Source: Agromyces humi
Lineage (GTDB): Bacteria; Actinomycetota; Actinomycetes; Actinomycetales; Microbacteriaceae
Direction: 5' to 3'
Assembly (NCBI RefSeq): GCF_009720255.1
Contig: NZ_WJSP02000005.1
Span: 1-44,575, forward strand
DNA length: 44,575 bases
Part shown: positions 13,866 to 20,367 of the stretch, piece by piece
Layout of the letters: each line of letters begins with the position of its first letter
Position numbering within the stretch: the first letter of the stretch is position 1
Notes under the pieces: model-generated
What the model was told of the DNA's origin: nothing
Databases searched by the model: none
What the model saw: the letters and a program-made list of their open reading frames with translations, nothing else
Program-made: the position numbers and the translations under genes

Positions 13866-14464
13866 CCGCCACCCGCCGCCGCGGACAGCTCGAGCTGTCC
13901 GGAGTCGCAACCCACCGACCGTCCGCCCCGAAGATCGCCACGGCGATCGGTGTGGCCGGCGCCATGTTCCTCCTCGCCGGCTGCGCGACATTCCCGGAGG
14001 ACGGGGAAGTCGTCACCGGCGCCGACGGTGAGAACTACGTCCTCCCGGACGGCACGGAGCGTCCGGTCTACCGGTCGAAGGAAGACTGCATCGCCGACGT
14101 CACCGAGCAGATGAAGAAGCTCGCCGACGCCGGTGAGCCCGTCCAGGGGGACCCTGACCAGTTGTGCGAGTCATCCGACGGGTATCACGGCCACTACGGC
14201 GGCGGGGCCCTCTGGCTCGGTCCGCTCCTGTTCTCCGGCTCCCGATGGGATTCACCGCGTGTGAGCTCCTGGGCGCCGGTCACCCAAGGCGGGTTCGCGA
14301 AGCCCGGCTCCGTCGCGCACTCCGACGTCGTCGAGAAGGCCCCGGCCGGGGCGAAGGTGGGCACCCGGGCACCGCTGTCCGGCGGGTTCGGGTCGTCAGG
14401 GAAGGCAGCTGGATTCGGGTCCTCGGCGAAGTCCGGCTCGCATTCCGGGTCGTTCGGCGGGTAA
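13862..14464 (+). CDS. YgiB-like (DUF1190) lipoprotein-like partner
   Basis: 200 residues from TTG 13862, overlapping the ATP-grasp gene (TTGA). A basic N-terminus and hydrophobic stretch (KIATAIGVAGAMFLLAGC) end in a lipobox LAGC, Cys about residue 40. Like YgiB/YjfM it has a Cys-containing VYRSKEDCIADV segment, a small Gly/Trp-rich middle (YGGGALWLGPLLFS) and a Gly/Ser-rich tail (GGFGSSGKAAGFGSSAKSG). In enterobacteria ygiB and ygiC also form a pair, so this is probably the substrate or partner of the ligase (inference). Confidence 0.8.
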   Translation: MTATRRRGQLELSGVATHRPSAPKIATAIGVAGAMFLLAGCATFPEDGEVVTGADGENYVLPDGTERPVYRSKEDCIADVTEQMKKLADAGEPVQGDPDQLCESSDGYHGHYGGGALWLGPLLFSGSRWDSPRVSSWAPVTQGGFAKPGSVAHSDVVEKAPAGAKVGTRAPLSGGFGSSGKAAGFGSSAKSGSHSGSFGG

Positions 14465-14474
14465 CCCGCGCATG
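14465..14474 (+). promoter_or_regulatory. CCCGCGCATG element before a tRNA cluster
   Basis: Directly follows the stop of the YgiB-like gene and precedes the structured leader and tRNA-Ala. Probably promoter of the Ala-Thr-Pro tRNA unit. Confidence 0.6.
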
Positions 14475-14537
14475 TAGACATCGAACAGGGTCCTCACGGG
14501 TCCTGGACCGGTCGTCTCACCGCGACCGCGGCATATC

Positions 14538-14556
14538 GCGGGATTAGATACCCCGC
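14538..14556 (+). ncRNA. hairpin carrying the 16S rRNA helix 24 (790) loop sequence
   Basis: GCGGG (14538-14542) pairs with CCCGC (14552-14556) around the 9-nt loop ATTAGATAC, the loop of helix 24 in small-subunit rRNA (E. coli positions about 787-795). The 15-mer GGGATTAGATACCCC is striking in this GC-rich DNA. It sits in the leader of a tRNA unit and no other rRNA similarity is seen around it. Confidence 0.55.
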
Positions 14557-14592
14557 ACGCCCTCAACGGTCGGAAGGCCGGTGAGGTGCGGG
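14553..14592 (+). other. composite stem-loop abutting tRNA-Ala
   Basis: CCGCAC (14553-14558) can pair with GTGCGG (14587-14592); inside are CCTCA/TGAGG and GGTC/GGCC around a GGAA tetraloop. This fold competes with the helix 24-like hairpin (shared 14553-14556) and with the tRNA-Ala acceptor (from 14590), so it could be a switch or processing structure. Confidence 0.4.
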
Positions 14593-14662
14593 CCCATAGC
14601 TCATCAGGTAGAGCGTCTCGCTGGCAGCGAGAAGGTAGCAGGTTCGAGACCTGTTGGGTCCA
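14590..14662 (+). tRNA. tRNA-Ala (GGC), decodes GCC
   Basis: Acceptor GGGCCCA/TGGGTCC, anticodon arm TCTCG-CTGGCAG-CGAGA, T arm GCAGG-TTCGAGA-CCTGT. CCA not encoded. Confidence 0.95.
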
Positions 14663-14724
14663 CAAGGTCAGGGCAAACCTGACCCCACGCAGCGACAAGG
14701 GTCACCTTCGGCTGCCGCGTTCAC

Positions 14725-14797
14725 GCCCCCGTAGCTCAGTGGTACGAGCGCTCCCTTGGTATGGGAGAGGTCCCGAGTTCAATCCTCGGCAGGGGCT
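14725..14797 (+). tRNA. tRNA-Thr (GGT), decodes ACC
   Basis: Acceptor GCCCCCG/CAGGGGC (one mismatch), anticodon arm CTCCC-TTGGTAT-GGGAG, T arm CCGAG-TTCAATC-CTCGG. With CGT and TGT it completes the threonine set. Confidence 0.9.
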
Positions 14798-14799
14798 CG

Positions 14800-14818
14800 A
14801 GACCGGAAAAGCCGGTCT
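14800..14818 (+). terminator. hairpin between tRNA-Thr and tRNA-Pro
   Basis: AGACCGG (14800-14806) pairs with CCGGTCT (14812-14818), loop AAAAG. It is only 2 nt from the next hairpin. Terminator or tRNA-processing spacer. Confidence 0.5.
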
Positions 14819-14820
14819 TA

Positions 14821-14851
14821 CGCAGCGTCAATTCTGGCGACCGACGCTGCG
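14821..14851 (+). terminator. second spacer hairpin before tRNA-Pro
   Basis: CGCAGCGTC (14821-14829) pairs perfectly with GACGCTGCG (14843-14851), and tRNA-Pro starts 4 nt later. Confidence 0.5.
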
Positions 14852-14855
14852 GCAC

Positions 14856-14929
14856 CGGGGTGTAGCTCAGCTTGGTAGAGCGCCCGCTTTGGGAGCGGGA
14901 GGTCGCAGGTTCGAATCCTGTCACCCCGA
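14856..14929 (+). tRNA. tRNA-Pro (TGG), decodes CCA
   Basis: Acceptor CGGGGTG/CACCCCG, anticodon arm CCCGC-TTTGGGA-GCGGG, T arm GCAGG-TTCGAAT-CCTGT. Confidence 0.95.
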
Positions 14930-14971
14930 CGTGGAACACAACACCGCCTTCGCGAAGGACGCCTAAGAGCC

Positions 14972-15565
14972 ATGCTCACCTTCGACTGGGTGACCTCCGA
15001 CCACCACTTCTCTCACGCCCGGATCATCGAGTTCTGCGACCGGCCGTTCTCCTCGGTCGGCCACATGAACGGCGAGTTGATCCGCCGCTGGAACAGCGTC
15101 GTCGGACCAACCGACACCGTCCTTCACCTAGGCGACCTGAACCTCGGCCCGTTCGACCAATCGCTCGCGCTGACGATGGCGCTGAACGGCGACAGAGTGC
15201 TCATGCCCGGGAACCACGACCGAGTGTCTACCGCGACGAACAAGCCCGCGTACGTCGAGACGTTCCGGAAGCGGTACGAGTCTGCCGGGTGGACGGTCGT
15301 TGACGAGATCGTCGACGTCGAAGTTTCCGGACAGCGCCGGCTCCTCGCGAGCCACTACCCCTACCGGGGCGACTCCCGCAAGGACGTCGAACGGTACGCC
15401 GGCCACCGCCCGGTCGACACCGGCCTTCCGCTCCTCCACGGGCACACCCATTCGAAGGAAGCGACCCGGCCCGGCAGCCGCGAGTTCCACGTCGGCGTCG
15501 ACGCACACGACTTCACCCCCGTGCACGTCTCGGTCATCGAGGCGTGGCTCGACACGCTGCCCTGA
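14972..15565 (+). CDS. calcineurin-like metallophosphoesterase
   Basis: 197 residues, short form. All signature motifs are visible in order: SDHHFSH (D-x-H), LHLGDLNLG (GD), MPGNHDR (GNHD), ASHYPYRGD (the later metal His) and LHGHTH (GHxH). These bind two metals and hydrolyse phosphoesters. The compact form resembles phage and bacterial phosphoesterases of unknown substrate; nucleotides, cyclic nucleotides or RNA ends are possible. ATG 14972 is preceded by AAGGACGCCTAAGAGCC. Just downstream of tRNA-Pro(TGG), so an RNA-end processing role is conceivable (inference). Confidence 0.9.
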   Translation: MLTFDWVTSDHHFSHARIIEFCDRPFSSVGHMNGELIRRWNSVVGPTDTVLHLGDLNLGPFDQSLALTMALNGDRVLMPGNHDRVSTATNKPAYVETFRKRYESAGWTVVDEIVDVEVSGQRRLLASHYPYRGDSRKDVERYAGHRPVDTGLPLLHGHTHSKEATRPGSREFHVGVDAHDFTPVHVSVIEAWLDTLP

Positions 15566-15582
15566 CCGGAAGCACAGTCCCG

Positions 15583-15591
15583 CCGCGCATG
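15583..15591 (+). promoter_or_regulatory. CCGCGCATG element, predicted leaderless start
   Basis: The C of CATG (15588) is exactly 12 nt before ATG 15600; no Shine-Dalgarno. Confidence 0.75.
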
Positions 15592-15599
15592 GATGGTGC

Positions 15600-15935
15600 A
15601 TGACGGAGAACACCACCCCACGGACCTGGGACGTGCACGGCATGGACTACGGCCCTGACACGCGCGGGACCCGGTACCGGCACTTCGGCGAACACCGCTG
15701 GGTGCGGCTCTGGGGCGACCACCCGATCGTTCCGGGGCGGCTCATCGAAGATCCCGACGGAGGCCTCATGGGCTGGCTCGACGCCGACCAGCCAGGACGG
15801 GGAATCCACATGGTGGAGCTCCGCCAGCTGTTCCCGATGCAGTTCCCCTACGGCGTCCAAACCGAAGTGGATGCCGGTGGAGGGGAGCCGATCCCACTCC
15901 GGTTCGAGCCCCTAGAGGCGGCAGAGTCCAACTGA
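15600..15935 (+). CDS. hypothetical protein, 111 aa
   Basis: ATG 15600 lies 12 nt from the element CATG and lacks a Shine-Dalgarno, so a leaderless mRNA is predicted. A soluble acidic protein with many Gly, Asp and aromatic residues (WDVHGMDYGPDTRGTRYRHF, GLMGWLDADQPGRGIHMVEL). It reads like a small beta-rich domain. No motif or family recognised. Confidence 0.8.
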   Translation: MTENTTPRTWDVHGMDYGPDTRGTRYRHFGEHRWVRLWGDHPIVPGRLIEDPDGGLMGWLDADQPGRGIHMVELRQLFPMQFPYGVQTEVDAGGGEPIPLRFEPLEAAESN

Positions 15936-15953
15936 TCCACCGCGGCCAACTGG

Positions 15954-15960
15954 CCGCATG
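15954..15960 (+). promoter_or_regulatory. weak CCGCATG variant before tRNA-Cys
   Basis: Shortened variant of the element in the spacer 40 nt before tRNA-Cys. Confidence 0.35.
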
Positions 15961-16000
15961 TCTCACCCCTGAAGATCGCCGCCCAGGCCGTGATCTCCAT

Positions 16001-16071
16001 GGCGTCTTGCCCGAGTGGCTAGGGGCTCGCCTGCAAAGCGAGAGACGTCGGTTCGAACCCGACAGACGCCT
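16001..16071 (+). tRNA. tRNA-Cys (GCA), decodes TGC/TGT
   Basis: Acceptor GGCGTCT/AGACGCC, anticodon arm CTCGC-CTGCAAA-GCGAG, T arm GTCGG-TTCGAAC-CCGAC. No encoded CCA. Confidence 0.95.
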
Positions 16072-16171
16072 CGATCTTCATCCACTGTGGGGTCTTCGAC
16101 GACGACGACCAACGCCCAGAAAGTAGCAACACCGACCGAACTACCCGAACACCGAGAGAGGAAAGAACCCC

Positions 16172-16687
16172 GTGACCGCCGCAGTCGTCGTGCTGAACGC
16201 CAGCTTCGAACCGCTCGGGATTGTCTCGCTTCACCGAGCGATGGCGTTCCTGCTGAAGGAGCGCGCCGTCATCGTCGAAGCGGTCCCCGGTCAGACGGTC
16301 CGGTCAGCGACAGCGGAGTACCCGTTCCCTCGAGTTGTGCAGTTCCGGGAGATGGTGCGCGTCCCCTACAAGTACGGTGTGCAGCCATGGACTCGCGAAG
16401 GTGTCCTGCAGCGCGACCGTGGTCTTGGGTGTGCGTACTGCACCAAGCCAGCACGGCCGACGACGATCGACCACATCATGCCGAAGTCGCGGTTCGTCGG
16501 GAACCCGAACACCTGGCTGAACACGATCGCAGCTCACACCGAGTGCAACGGCCGGAAGGCCGACCGCACCCCGCTCGAGGCGGGCATGCCGCTGCGCTAC
16601 CAGCCGCGTGAGGTGACTACGAGGGACACGCTGCTCGTCGCGATGGCAGAGGTCGGCGCTGACCTGGTCGCCTTGGGGCTCGCCTAG
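16172..16687 (+). CDS. HNH endonuclease
   Basis: 171 residues from a GTG after GAGAGGAAAGAACCCC. The N-terminal half (VVVLNASFEPLGIVSLHRAM) is the usual lead-in of the actinobacterial HNH family. The nuclease core is about 88-140: CAYC, DHIMPKS, NTWLN and HTECNGRKAD, giving the Cys pairs for structural zinc and the D-H...N...H metal-binding set. Such genes are free-standing nucleases in many actinobacteria and phages; packaging-linked or homing roles cannot be told apart here. It ends overlapping a - strand small gene. Confidence 0.9.
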   Translation: MTAAVVVLNASFEPLGIVSLHRAMAFLLKERAVIVEAVPGQTVRSATAEYPFPRVVQFREMVRVPYKYGVQPWTREGVLQRDRGLGCAYCTKPARPTTIDHIMPKSRFVGNPNTWLNTIAAHTECNGRKADRTPLEAGMPLRYQPREVTTRDTLLVAMAEVGADLVALGLA

Positions 16688-16836
16688 TCGTCGTCCGCGG
16701 GGTCCTTCTCGACGGCGTCCTCGTCCCAGCGCCCGCCGGAGAGCAGGTTGAGGTACGCGGCGAACGCCGCCGGTTCCTCTTCCGGCGTGATGCCGTGCTC
16801 GGCCCTGTACTCCGCCCAGCTCTGCCGGTCGTTCAC
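16684..16836 (-). CDS. small acidic protein, 50 aa
   Basis: GTG at 16836 on the - strand; an in-frame TGA two codons upstream fixes this start. The reading NDRQSWAEYRAEHGITPEEE, then AAFAAYLNLLSGGRWDEDAV and an acidic end, looks like a real helical protein with C/G-biased third positions. The Shine-Dalgarno is weak (GAAAG right next to GTG). It overlaps the end of the HNH gene by 4 nt and lies downstream of the wall-protein gene, beyond the terminator. Unknown function. Confidence 0.6.
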   Translation of the reverse strand: MNDRQSWAEYRAEHGITPEEEPAAFAAYLNLLSGGRWDEDAVEKDPADDD

Positions 16837-16903
16837 CTTTCAACGGTGGGCGACCGGCACGGGCTGGCGCAAGCCCTTGCCCGGCGCGAGCCCCTGGGCA
16901 TGC

Positions 16904-16948
16904 GAGAAGCCCCGCCCCCGATGTTGCTGGGGCGGGGCTTCTCGTTTT
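16904..16948. terminator. strong intrinsic terminator of the wall-protein gene
   Basis: GAGAAGCCCCGCCCC (16904-16918) pairs with GGGGCGGGGCTTCTC (16929-16943), 15 bp, with GTTTT after it on + . It lies between the end of the wall-protein gene (16959, -) and the 50-aa gene, and can fold in either direction. Confidence 0.85.
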
Positions 16949-16958
16949 CGCGCTGGAC

Positions 16959-18215
16959 CTACGCGCTGAATGCGCCGCGCTTGCGCGCGACGAGGAACAC
17001 GCCACCTGCGGCGATCAGCGTCAGGGCCGCGGTGAGCGGGCCTGCGAGACCGAAGCCGGTGTCGGGGTGGCCCTCCTCGGCGACGGCCGCAGCGGCTGCA
17101 GCCTTCACCGTGATGGTGCCGGACTGGTACTCGACGCCTGCGGTGTCGACGAGCACGATGTGGTGCTCGCCGGCCGGGGCGTTCGCCGGAATCTTCACGT
17201 AGCCGTCGATCTTGCCGTCGGCGTCAGCGGTGAGCTCGCCGAGGAGGATCGGGTCGGAGTGCAGGTAGACCTTGACGACCTCGTTGGCCTTGAAGCCCGA
17301 GCCGGTCACGCGGAAGTCCTCACCGGCGACAGCGTCAGCTGCCGGGACGGTGTTGGCTGGCTTCGGGGCCTCGGCGCCGGGGTTCTCCGTGCCGGGGTTC
17401 TCGGTGCCGGGGTTCTCGGTGCCAGGGTTCTCCCCACCGGGGTTCTCCCCACCGGGGTTCTCGCCGCCGGGGTTCTCCCCACCGGGGTTCTCGCCGCCGG
17501 GGTTCTCGCCGCCGTCACCGGGCTCCTCGCCGCCGTCACCAGGCTCCTCGCCGCCGGGGTTGCCCCCGCCGTCGCCAGGCTCCTCGCCGCCGTCACCGGG
17601 CTCCTCGCCGCCGTCACCAGGCTCCTCGCCGCCACCGGGCTCCTCGCAGTCCTCGGCCGTGGCCGGGCGCGACTGCTCCTCGGTGTCGCCGATCGCGGTC
17701 TCGCCGGGGACGAACGACTGCGTCGGGACGTCCCAGACCCAGTCGTAGCTCTCGGCGCCGTAGTGCGTCCATGCGAAGACGCCAGCCTCACAGTCGAGCG
17801 TCTCGGGGCCGTCGTACGCGGCTGCCGTGGTGACCGGGTCGGGCTTGACGTCGTCGGCGCCAGGACCGCAGTCAGCGGCTGCGCGCTCGTCGACAGTGGC
17901 GTCACGGGTGGTGTCGGTGACGTCGCCGCCGGTGGTGCCGGCGGGGTCCTCGATCCACGTGTCGGTGCCGCCGTCATCTGCCTCATCCCACACCCAGTCC
18001 TGCAGGACGGCGGAGGTGATGCGGATCGGGATGCTGCCGTCGAGACAGTTGGCGGGGCCGGTGGCCTCGGTGATCTCAGCGGTCACCTCGACGGCGTCCG
18101 GCTTCGGGCTGTCGGGCGCGGCGAACGCCGGCGACACGAATGCCCCAGCGACGCCCGAGCCGACCAGGACACCGGTCAGCGCGAGTGCGCCGAGCCGGGT
18201 GGTGCTCTTCTTCAT
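16959..18215 (-). CDS. sortase-anchored surface protein with Pro/Gly-rich stalk
   Basis: 418 residues, ATG 18215 after CAAAGGACCAAC on the - strand. Order: signal peptide (KKSTTRLGALALTG to SPAFAAP, about 1-35); two Cys-bounded modules each with DWVWD (about 40-190); a repetitive stalk of EEPGDGG, ENPGGE and ENPGTE units (about 195-285); an Ig-like domain (DFRVTGSGFKANEVVKVYLH); and a sorting signal HPDTG (383-387), hydrophobic helix and RKR tail. HPDTG departs from LPxTG but keeps P, T and G. It faces two sortase genes, so a phage-coded cell-wall display protein is likely. Transcript from a divergent - strand copy of the promoter element. Confidence 0.85.
   Translation of the reverse strand: MKKSTTRLGALALTGVLVGSGVAGAFVSPAFAAPDSPKPDAVEVTAEITEATGPANCLDGSIPIRITSAVLQDWVWDEADDGGTDTWIEDPAGTTGGDVTDTTRDATVDERAAADCGPGADDVKPDPVTTAAAYDGPETLDCEAGVFAWTHYGAESYDWVWDVPTQSFVPGETAIGDTEEQSRPATAEDCEEPGGGEEPGDGGEEPGDGGEEPGDGGGNPGGEEPGDGGEEPGDGGENPGGENPGGENPGGENPGGENPGGENPGTENPGTENPGTENPGAEAPKPANTVPAADAVAGEDFRVTGSGFKANEVVKVYLHSDPILLGELTADADGKIDGYVKIPANAPAGEHHIVLVDTAGVEYQSGTITVKAAAAAAVAEEGHPDTGFGLAGPLTAALTLIAAGGVFLVARKRGAFSA
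17380..17645. repeat. short tandem codon repeats encoding the stalk
   Basis: Degenerate 15- to 21-bp units encode PG-rich repeats of the wall protein. Copy number is likely variable between relatives. Confidence 0.85.
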
Positions 18216-18376
18216 GTTGGTCCTTTGGTGGATTGCGTGATTCGCGGCGGCCGCCAGCAGCTGCAATATGCACACGGACGCCGCAGGAGCATTCCCAGCG
18301 GGAACGCACCGTTGCCTCCTCATGCACACGCCGCCGCAAAACCGGGAGGATTCCCGGACACGGACGCCGAGAACCA

Positions 18377-18386
18377 CATGCGCGGG
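18377..18386 (-). promoter_or_regulatory. - strand CCCGCGCATG element, divergent copy
   Basis: Read on -, this is an exact copy pointing at the wall-protein gene, with about 150 nt of leader. Only AAT... (18387-18389) separates it from the + copy. Confidence 0.7.
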
Positions 18387-18389
18387 AAT

Positions 18390-18399
18390 CCCGCGCATG
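18390..18399 (+). promoter_or_regulatory. CCCGCGCATG element, predicted leaderless start of sortase 1
   Basis: The C of CATG (18396) is 12 nt before ATG 18408. Forms a palindrome with the - strand copy. Confidence 0.75.
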
Positions 18400-18407
18400 A
18401 ACTTCGT

Positions 18408-19121
18408 ATGCGCCGCCACCGGATCTTCACCATCGCCGGCGAGCTGCTCCTCACCGCTGGAGTGCTCGTCCTGCTGTACCTCGGATGGAAGCTGTGGTGG
18501 CAGGACACGATCGCCGCGCAGCAGCAGACCGCAGCGGCGTCGGCGCAGTCCGAGGAATGGATCGACGAGTTCGACCATTCCGGCCGGACCGGCGTCGACT
18601 TCGACAAGTACGACCCGCCGGTCGGCGTCGCCCCGGCCACAGATCAGGGGTTCGCGGTGCTGTACGTCCCGAGGTACGGCGCTGACTACCGACGCAACAT
18701 CGCTGAAGGGTTCAGCGACCAGGTGCTCGACAGCTTCGACCTTGGCATCGGCCACTACCCGGGCACCCAGATGCCCGGTGAGGTGGGGAACTTCGCGATC
18801 GCCGGTCACCGCTCCGCGTACGGCGGGGCGATGCACTGGATCGACCAGCTGCAGCCCGGGGATCCGATCATCGTGCAGACCGCCGACGGCTGGTACACGT
18901 ACCGGTACCGGAGCTCGGAGATCATCGAACCGTCCGAGATCGAGGTGGTGCTGCCCGTCCCGCGGCAGCCTGGCGTCGCGCCGGTGAAGCGGACGATCAC
19001 CCTGACCACCTGCGACCCGCTGTACTCGTCCGAGCACCGCTGGGTGGCGTACGGCGAGTTCGAGTCGTTCTCCGCACCGAACGACCCGCCCGCCGATGTC
19101 GAACACCTCGTCAACCAGTAG
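18408..19121 (+). CDS. class E-like sortase 1
   Basis: 237 residues. N-terminal membrane anchor (IFTIAGELLLTAGVLVLLYL, about 5-27) and an extracytoplasmic sortase domain. Catalytic set: His in FAIAGHRSAYG, Cys in TLTTCDP and Arg in SSEHRWVAYG, in the class E pattern TLTTC. ATG 18408 is 12 nt from the promoter element; longer open frames upstream run through intergenic DNA and were discarded. It should cleave at the Thr-Gly bond of a sorting signal and join it to peptidoglycan. Divergent neighbour of its probable substrate. Confidence 0.95.
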   Translation: MRRHRIFTIAGELLLTAGVLVLLYLGWKLWWQDTIAAQQQTAAASAQSEEWIDEFDHSGRTGVDFDKYDPPVGVAPATDQGFAVLYVPRYGADYRRNIAEGFSDQVLDSFDLGIGHYPGTQMPGEVGNFAIAGHRSAYGGAMHWIDQLQPGDPIIVQTADGWYTYRYRSSEIIEPSEIEVVLPVPRQPGVAPVKRTITLTTCDPLYSSEHRWVAYGEFESFSAPNDPPADVEHLVNQ

Positions 19122-19134
19122 CCGGAGGCCCACC

Positions 19135-19308
19135 ATGTACGCAGCCTTGTTCCGCACCCTTCCAGGTCCGCTGTGGCTTCGGATCGTCCTCGTCGTGATC
19201 CTCGCCGCGGCGATCGTGCTCGCCCTGTTCGCCTGGGGATACCCGTGGATGGACACGATCATCGACCCGCAGGACGTCACGGTCGCCGACCCGGCCGCGC
19301 ATGAGTAG
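19135..19308 (+). CDS. small sortase-associated membrane protein, 57 aa
   Basis: ATG after CGGAGGCCCACC (strong Shine-Dalgarno), 13 nt after the sortase stop. One transmembrane helix at about 14-37 (LRIVLVVILAAAIVLALF), then WGYPWMDTIIDPQDVTVADP. From memory, proteins with a GPLWLR start and a WxYPW...P...VTV end sit next to sortases in actinobacterial chromosomes, so the pair may have been acquired together (inference). Its stop codon lies inside the next promoter element. Confidence 0.85.
   Translation: MYAALFRTLPGPLWLRIVLVVILAAAIVLALFAWGYPWMDTIIDPQDVTVADPAAHE
19295..19303 (+). promoter_or_regulatory. CCGCGCATG element, near-leaderless start of dUTPase
   Basis: The C of CATG (19300) is 13 nt before ATG 19313. 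The element overlaps the end of the preceding coding sequence. Confidence 0.7.
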
Positions 19309-19312
19309 TGGC

Positions 19313-19780
19313 ATGACCACCATCGCCGCCGACCTCGAGGTCGAGCAGATCAACATCAAGTTCAAGCGACTCCACCCCGACGCAGTCATCCCGAAGCAGG
19401 CGAAGTACGGCGACGCCGGCGTCGACGCCCGCTCCGTCGACACGTACGTCCTCGAGCCCGGCGACACCGTCCTCGTCCACACCGGCTTCGCGGTCGAGAT
19501 GCCGTACGACACCGTCATGCAGGTGTGCTCCCGTTCCGGGCTCGCGCTGAACCACTCGATCATCGTGCTGAACGCCCCCGGCCTCGTCGACGCCGGCTAC
19601 CGCGGCGAGATCATGGTCATCCTCCATAACGCCAGCCGGAAGCAGTTCACCGTGAACCCCGGCGACCGGATCGCACAGCTGATGTTCCAGCGGTACCTCG
19701 TCCCGGTGTTCGTCGAGACCAACGAACTGTCCGCTTCGGATCGAGGCGCCGGAGGCGCCGGCCACACCGGAATCGCCTGA
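19313..19780 (+). CDS. dut: dUTPase (dUTP diphosphatase)
   Basis: 155 residues, typical of the trimeric family. Converts dUTP to dUMP and pyrophosphate, limiting uracil in DNA and feeding dTMP synthesis. The five motifs are visible: AGVDARS (1), CSRSGLALN (2), GLVDAGYRGEIMV with catalytic Asp (3), NPGDRIAQLMF (4) and RGAGGAGHTG (5). ATG 19313 is the first in frame after the element; no Shine-Dalgarno. Precedes two nucleotidase genes, forming a pyrimidine-nucleotide group with the ribonucleotide reductase genes further on. Confidence 0.95.
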   Translation: MTTIAADLEVEQINIKFKRLHPDAVIPKQAKYGDAGVDARSVDTYVLEPGDTVLVHTGFAVEMPYDTVMQVCSRSGLALNHSIIVLNAPGLVDAGYRGEIMVILHNASRKQFTVNPGDRIAQLMFQRYLVPVFVETNELSASDRGAGGAGHTGIA

Positions 19781-19938
19781 TCCGCGAGGGTCCTCGGCTG
19801 GGTGTGAAACCTGAGTCACAGACCACTCTTCTCCCAGCTTTTCCCCAGCCGTTGACGCCCGAAACGGCCGCCCCGCAAACATCTGGCGTCATACGCTTTC
19901 AGACGTCCAGTGCAGGGCATGCGCTGGGCAGCAAGGGT

Positions 19939-19971
19939 GCCCGACCACAGTTTCGGGTTCTGGGGTCGGGC
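19939..19971 (+). terminator. hairpin after dut
   Basis: GCCCGACC (19939-19946) pairs with GGTCGGGC (19964-19971). It lies just before the stronger hairpin at 19978. Confidence 0.5.
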
Positions 19972-19977
19972 GGGCTG

Positions 19978-20014
19978 AGAAGGGGCCGCTTTCATCGGGT
20001 GAGTGGCCCCTTCT
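19978..20014 (+). terminator. strong hairpin terminator after dut
   Basis: AGAAGGGGCC (19978-19987) pairs perfectly with GGCCCCTTCT (20005-20014). No long T run, but the 10-bp stem in a 264-nt non-coding gap (19781-20044) suits transcription arrest. Confidence 0.7.
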
Positions 20015-20025
20015 ACCCCCACGGT

Positions 20026-20034
20026 CGCCGCATG
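20026..20034 (+). promoter_or_regulatory. CGCCGCATG element variant
   Basis: The C of CATG (20031) is 14 nt before ATG 20045 and directly follows the terminator. Confidence 0.6.
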
Positions 20035-20044
20035 GCCCAGAGGT

Positions 20045-20365
20045 ATGCAACACCTCGACCTCCCCGCCGCCGAGTCCGCCCGCGATGACATCGCCTCGCT
20101 TCCGCCTGCAGCTCGAGCGGAGATCTCCGCCCACGCGCTCAGCACCGTCGACTACACGTACTGGCTGAAGAAGGCTGCCGCGACCGCCGTCGCAGCCGAC
20201 CCGGACGCCGAAACGTTCCTGTCGACACTCGACCCCGACCCCGGCGTGAACGGCCCGGCCGTCGCCGCCCTCGTCGAGCCGCTGATCGGACGAGGTGTCC
20301 ACCGGGCGCAGCTGTGGCTGCTCACCGGCGCGTACGACGGGCATCTGGCCGCCGCTGCCGCGTGA
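20045..20365 (+). CDS. hypothetical helical protein, 106 aa
   Basis: ATG 20045, 14 nt after the element variant, preceded by a weak AGAGG. An Ala-rich all-helical soluble protein (ESARDDIASLPPAARAEISA, YWLKKAAATAVAADPDAETF, LWLLTGAYDGHLAAAAA). No motif. Unknown. Confidence 0.75.
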   Translation: MQHLDLPAAESARDDIASLPPAARAEISAHALSTVDYTYWLKKAAATAVAADPDAETFLSTLDPDPGVNGPAVAALVEPLIGRGVHRAQLWLLTGAYDGHLAAAAA

Positions 20366-20367
20366 TT

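Noticed and set aside
17067-19121. Long + strand open frame reading through the wall-protein region into sortase 1
   Set aside because: Its first two thirds are the antisense of the repetitive - strand wall-protein gene; the real sortase start is ATG 18408 with the element 12 nt upstream.
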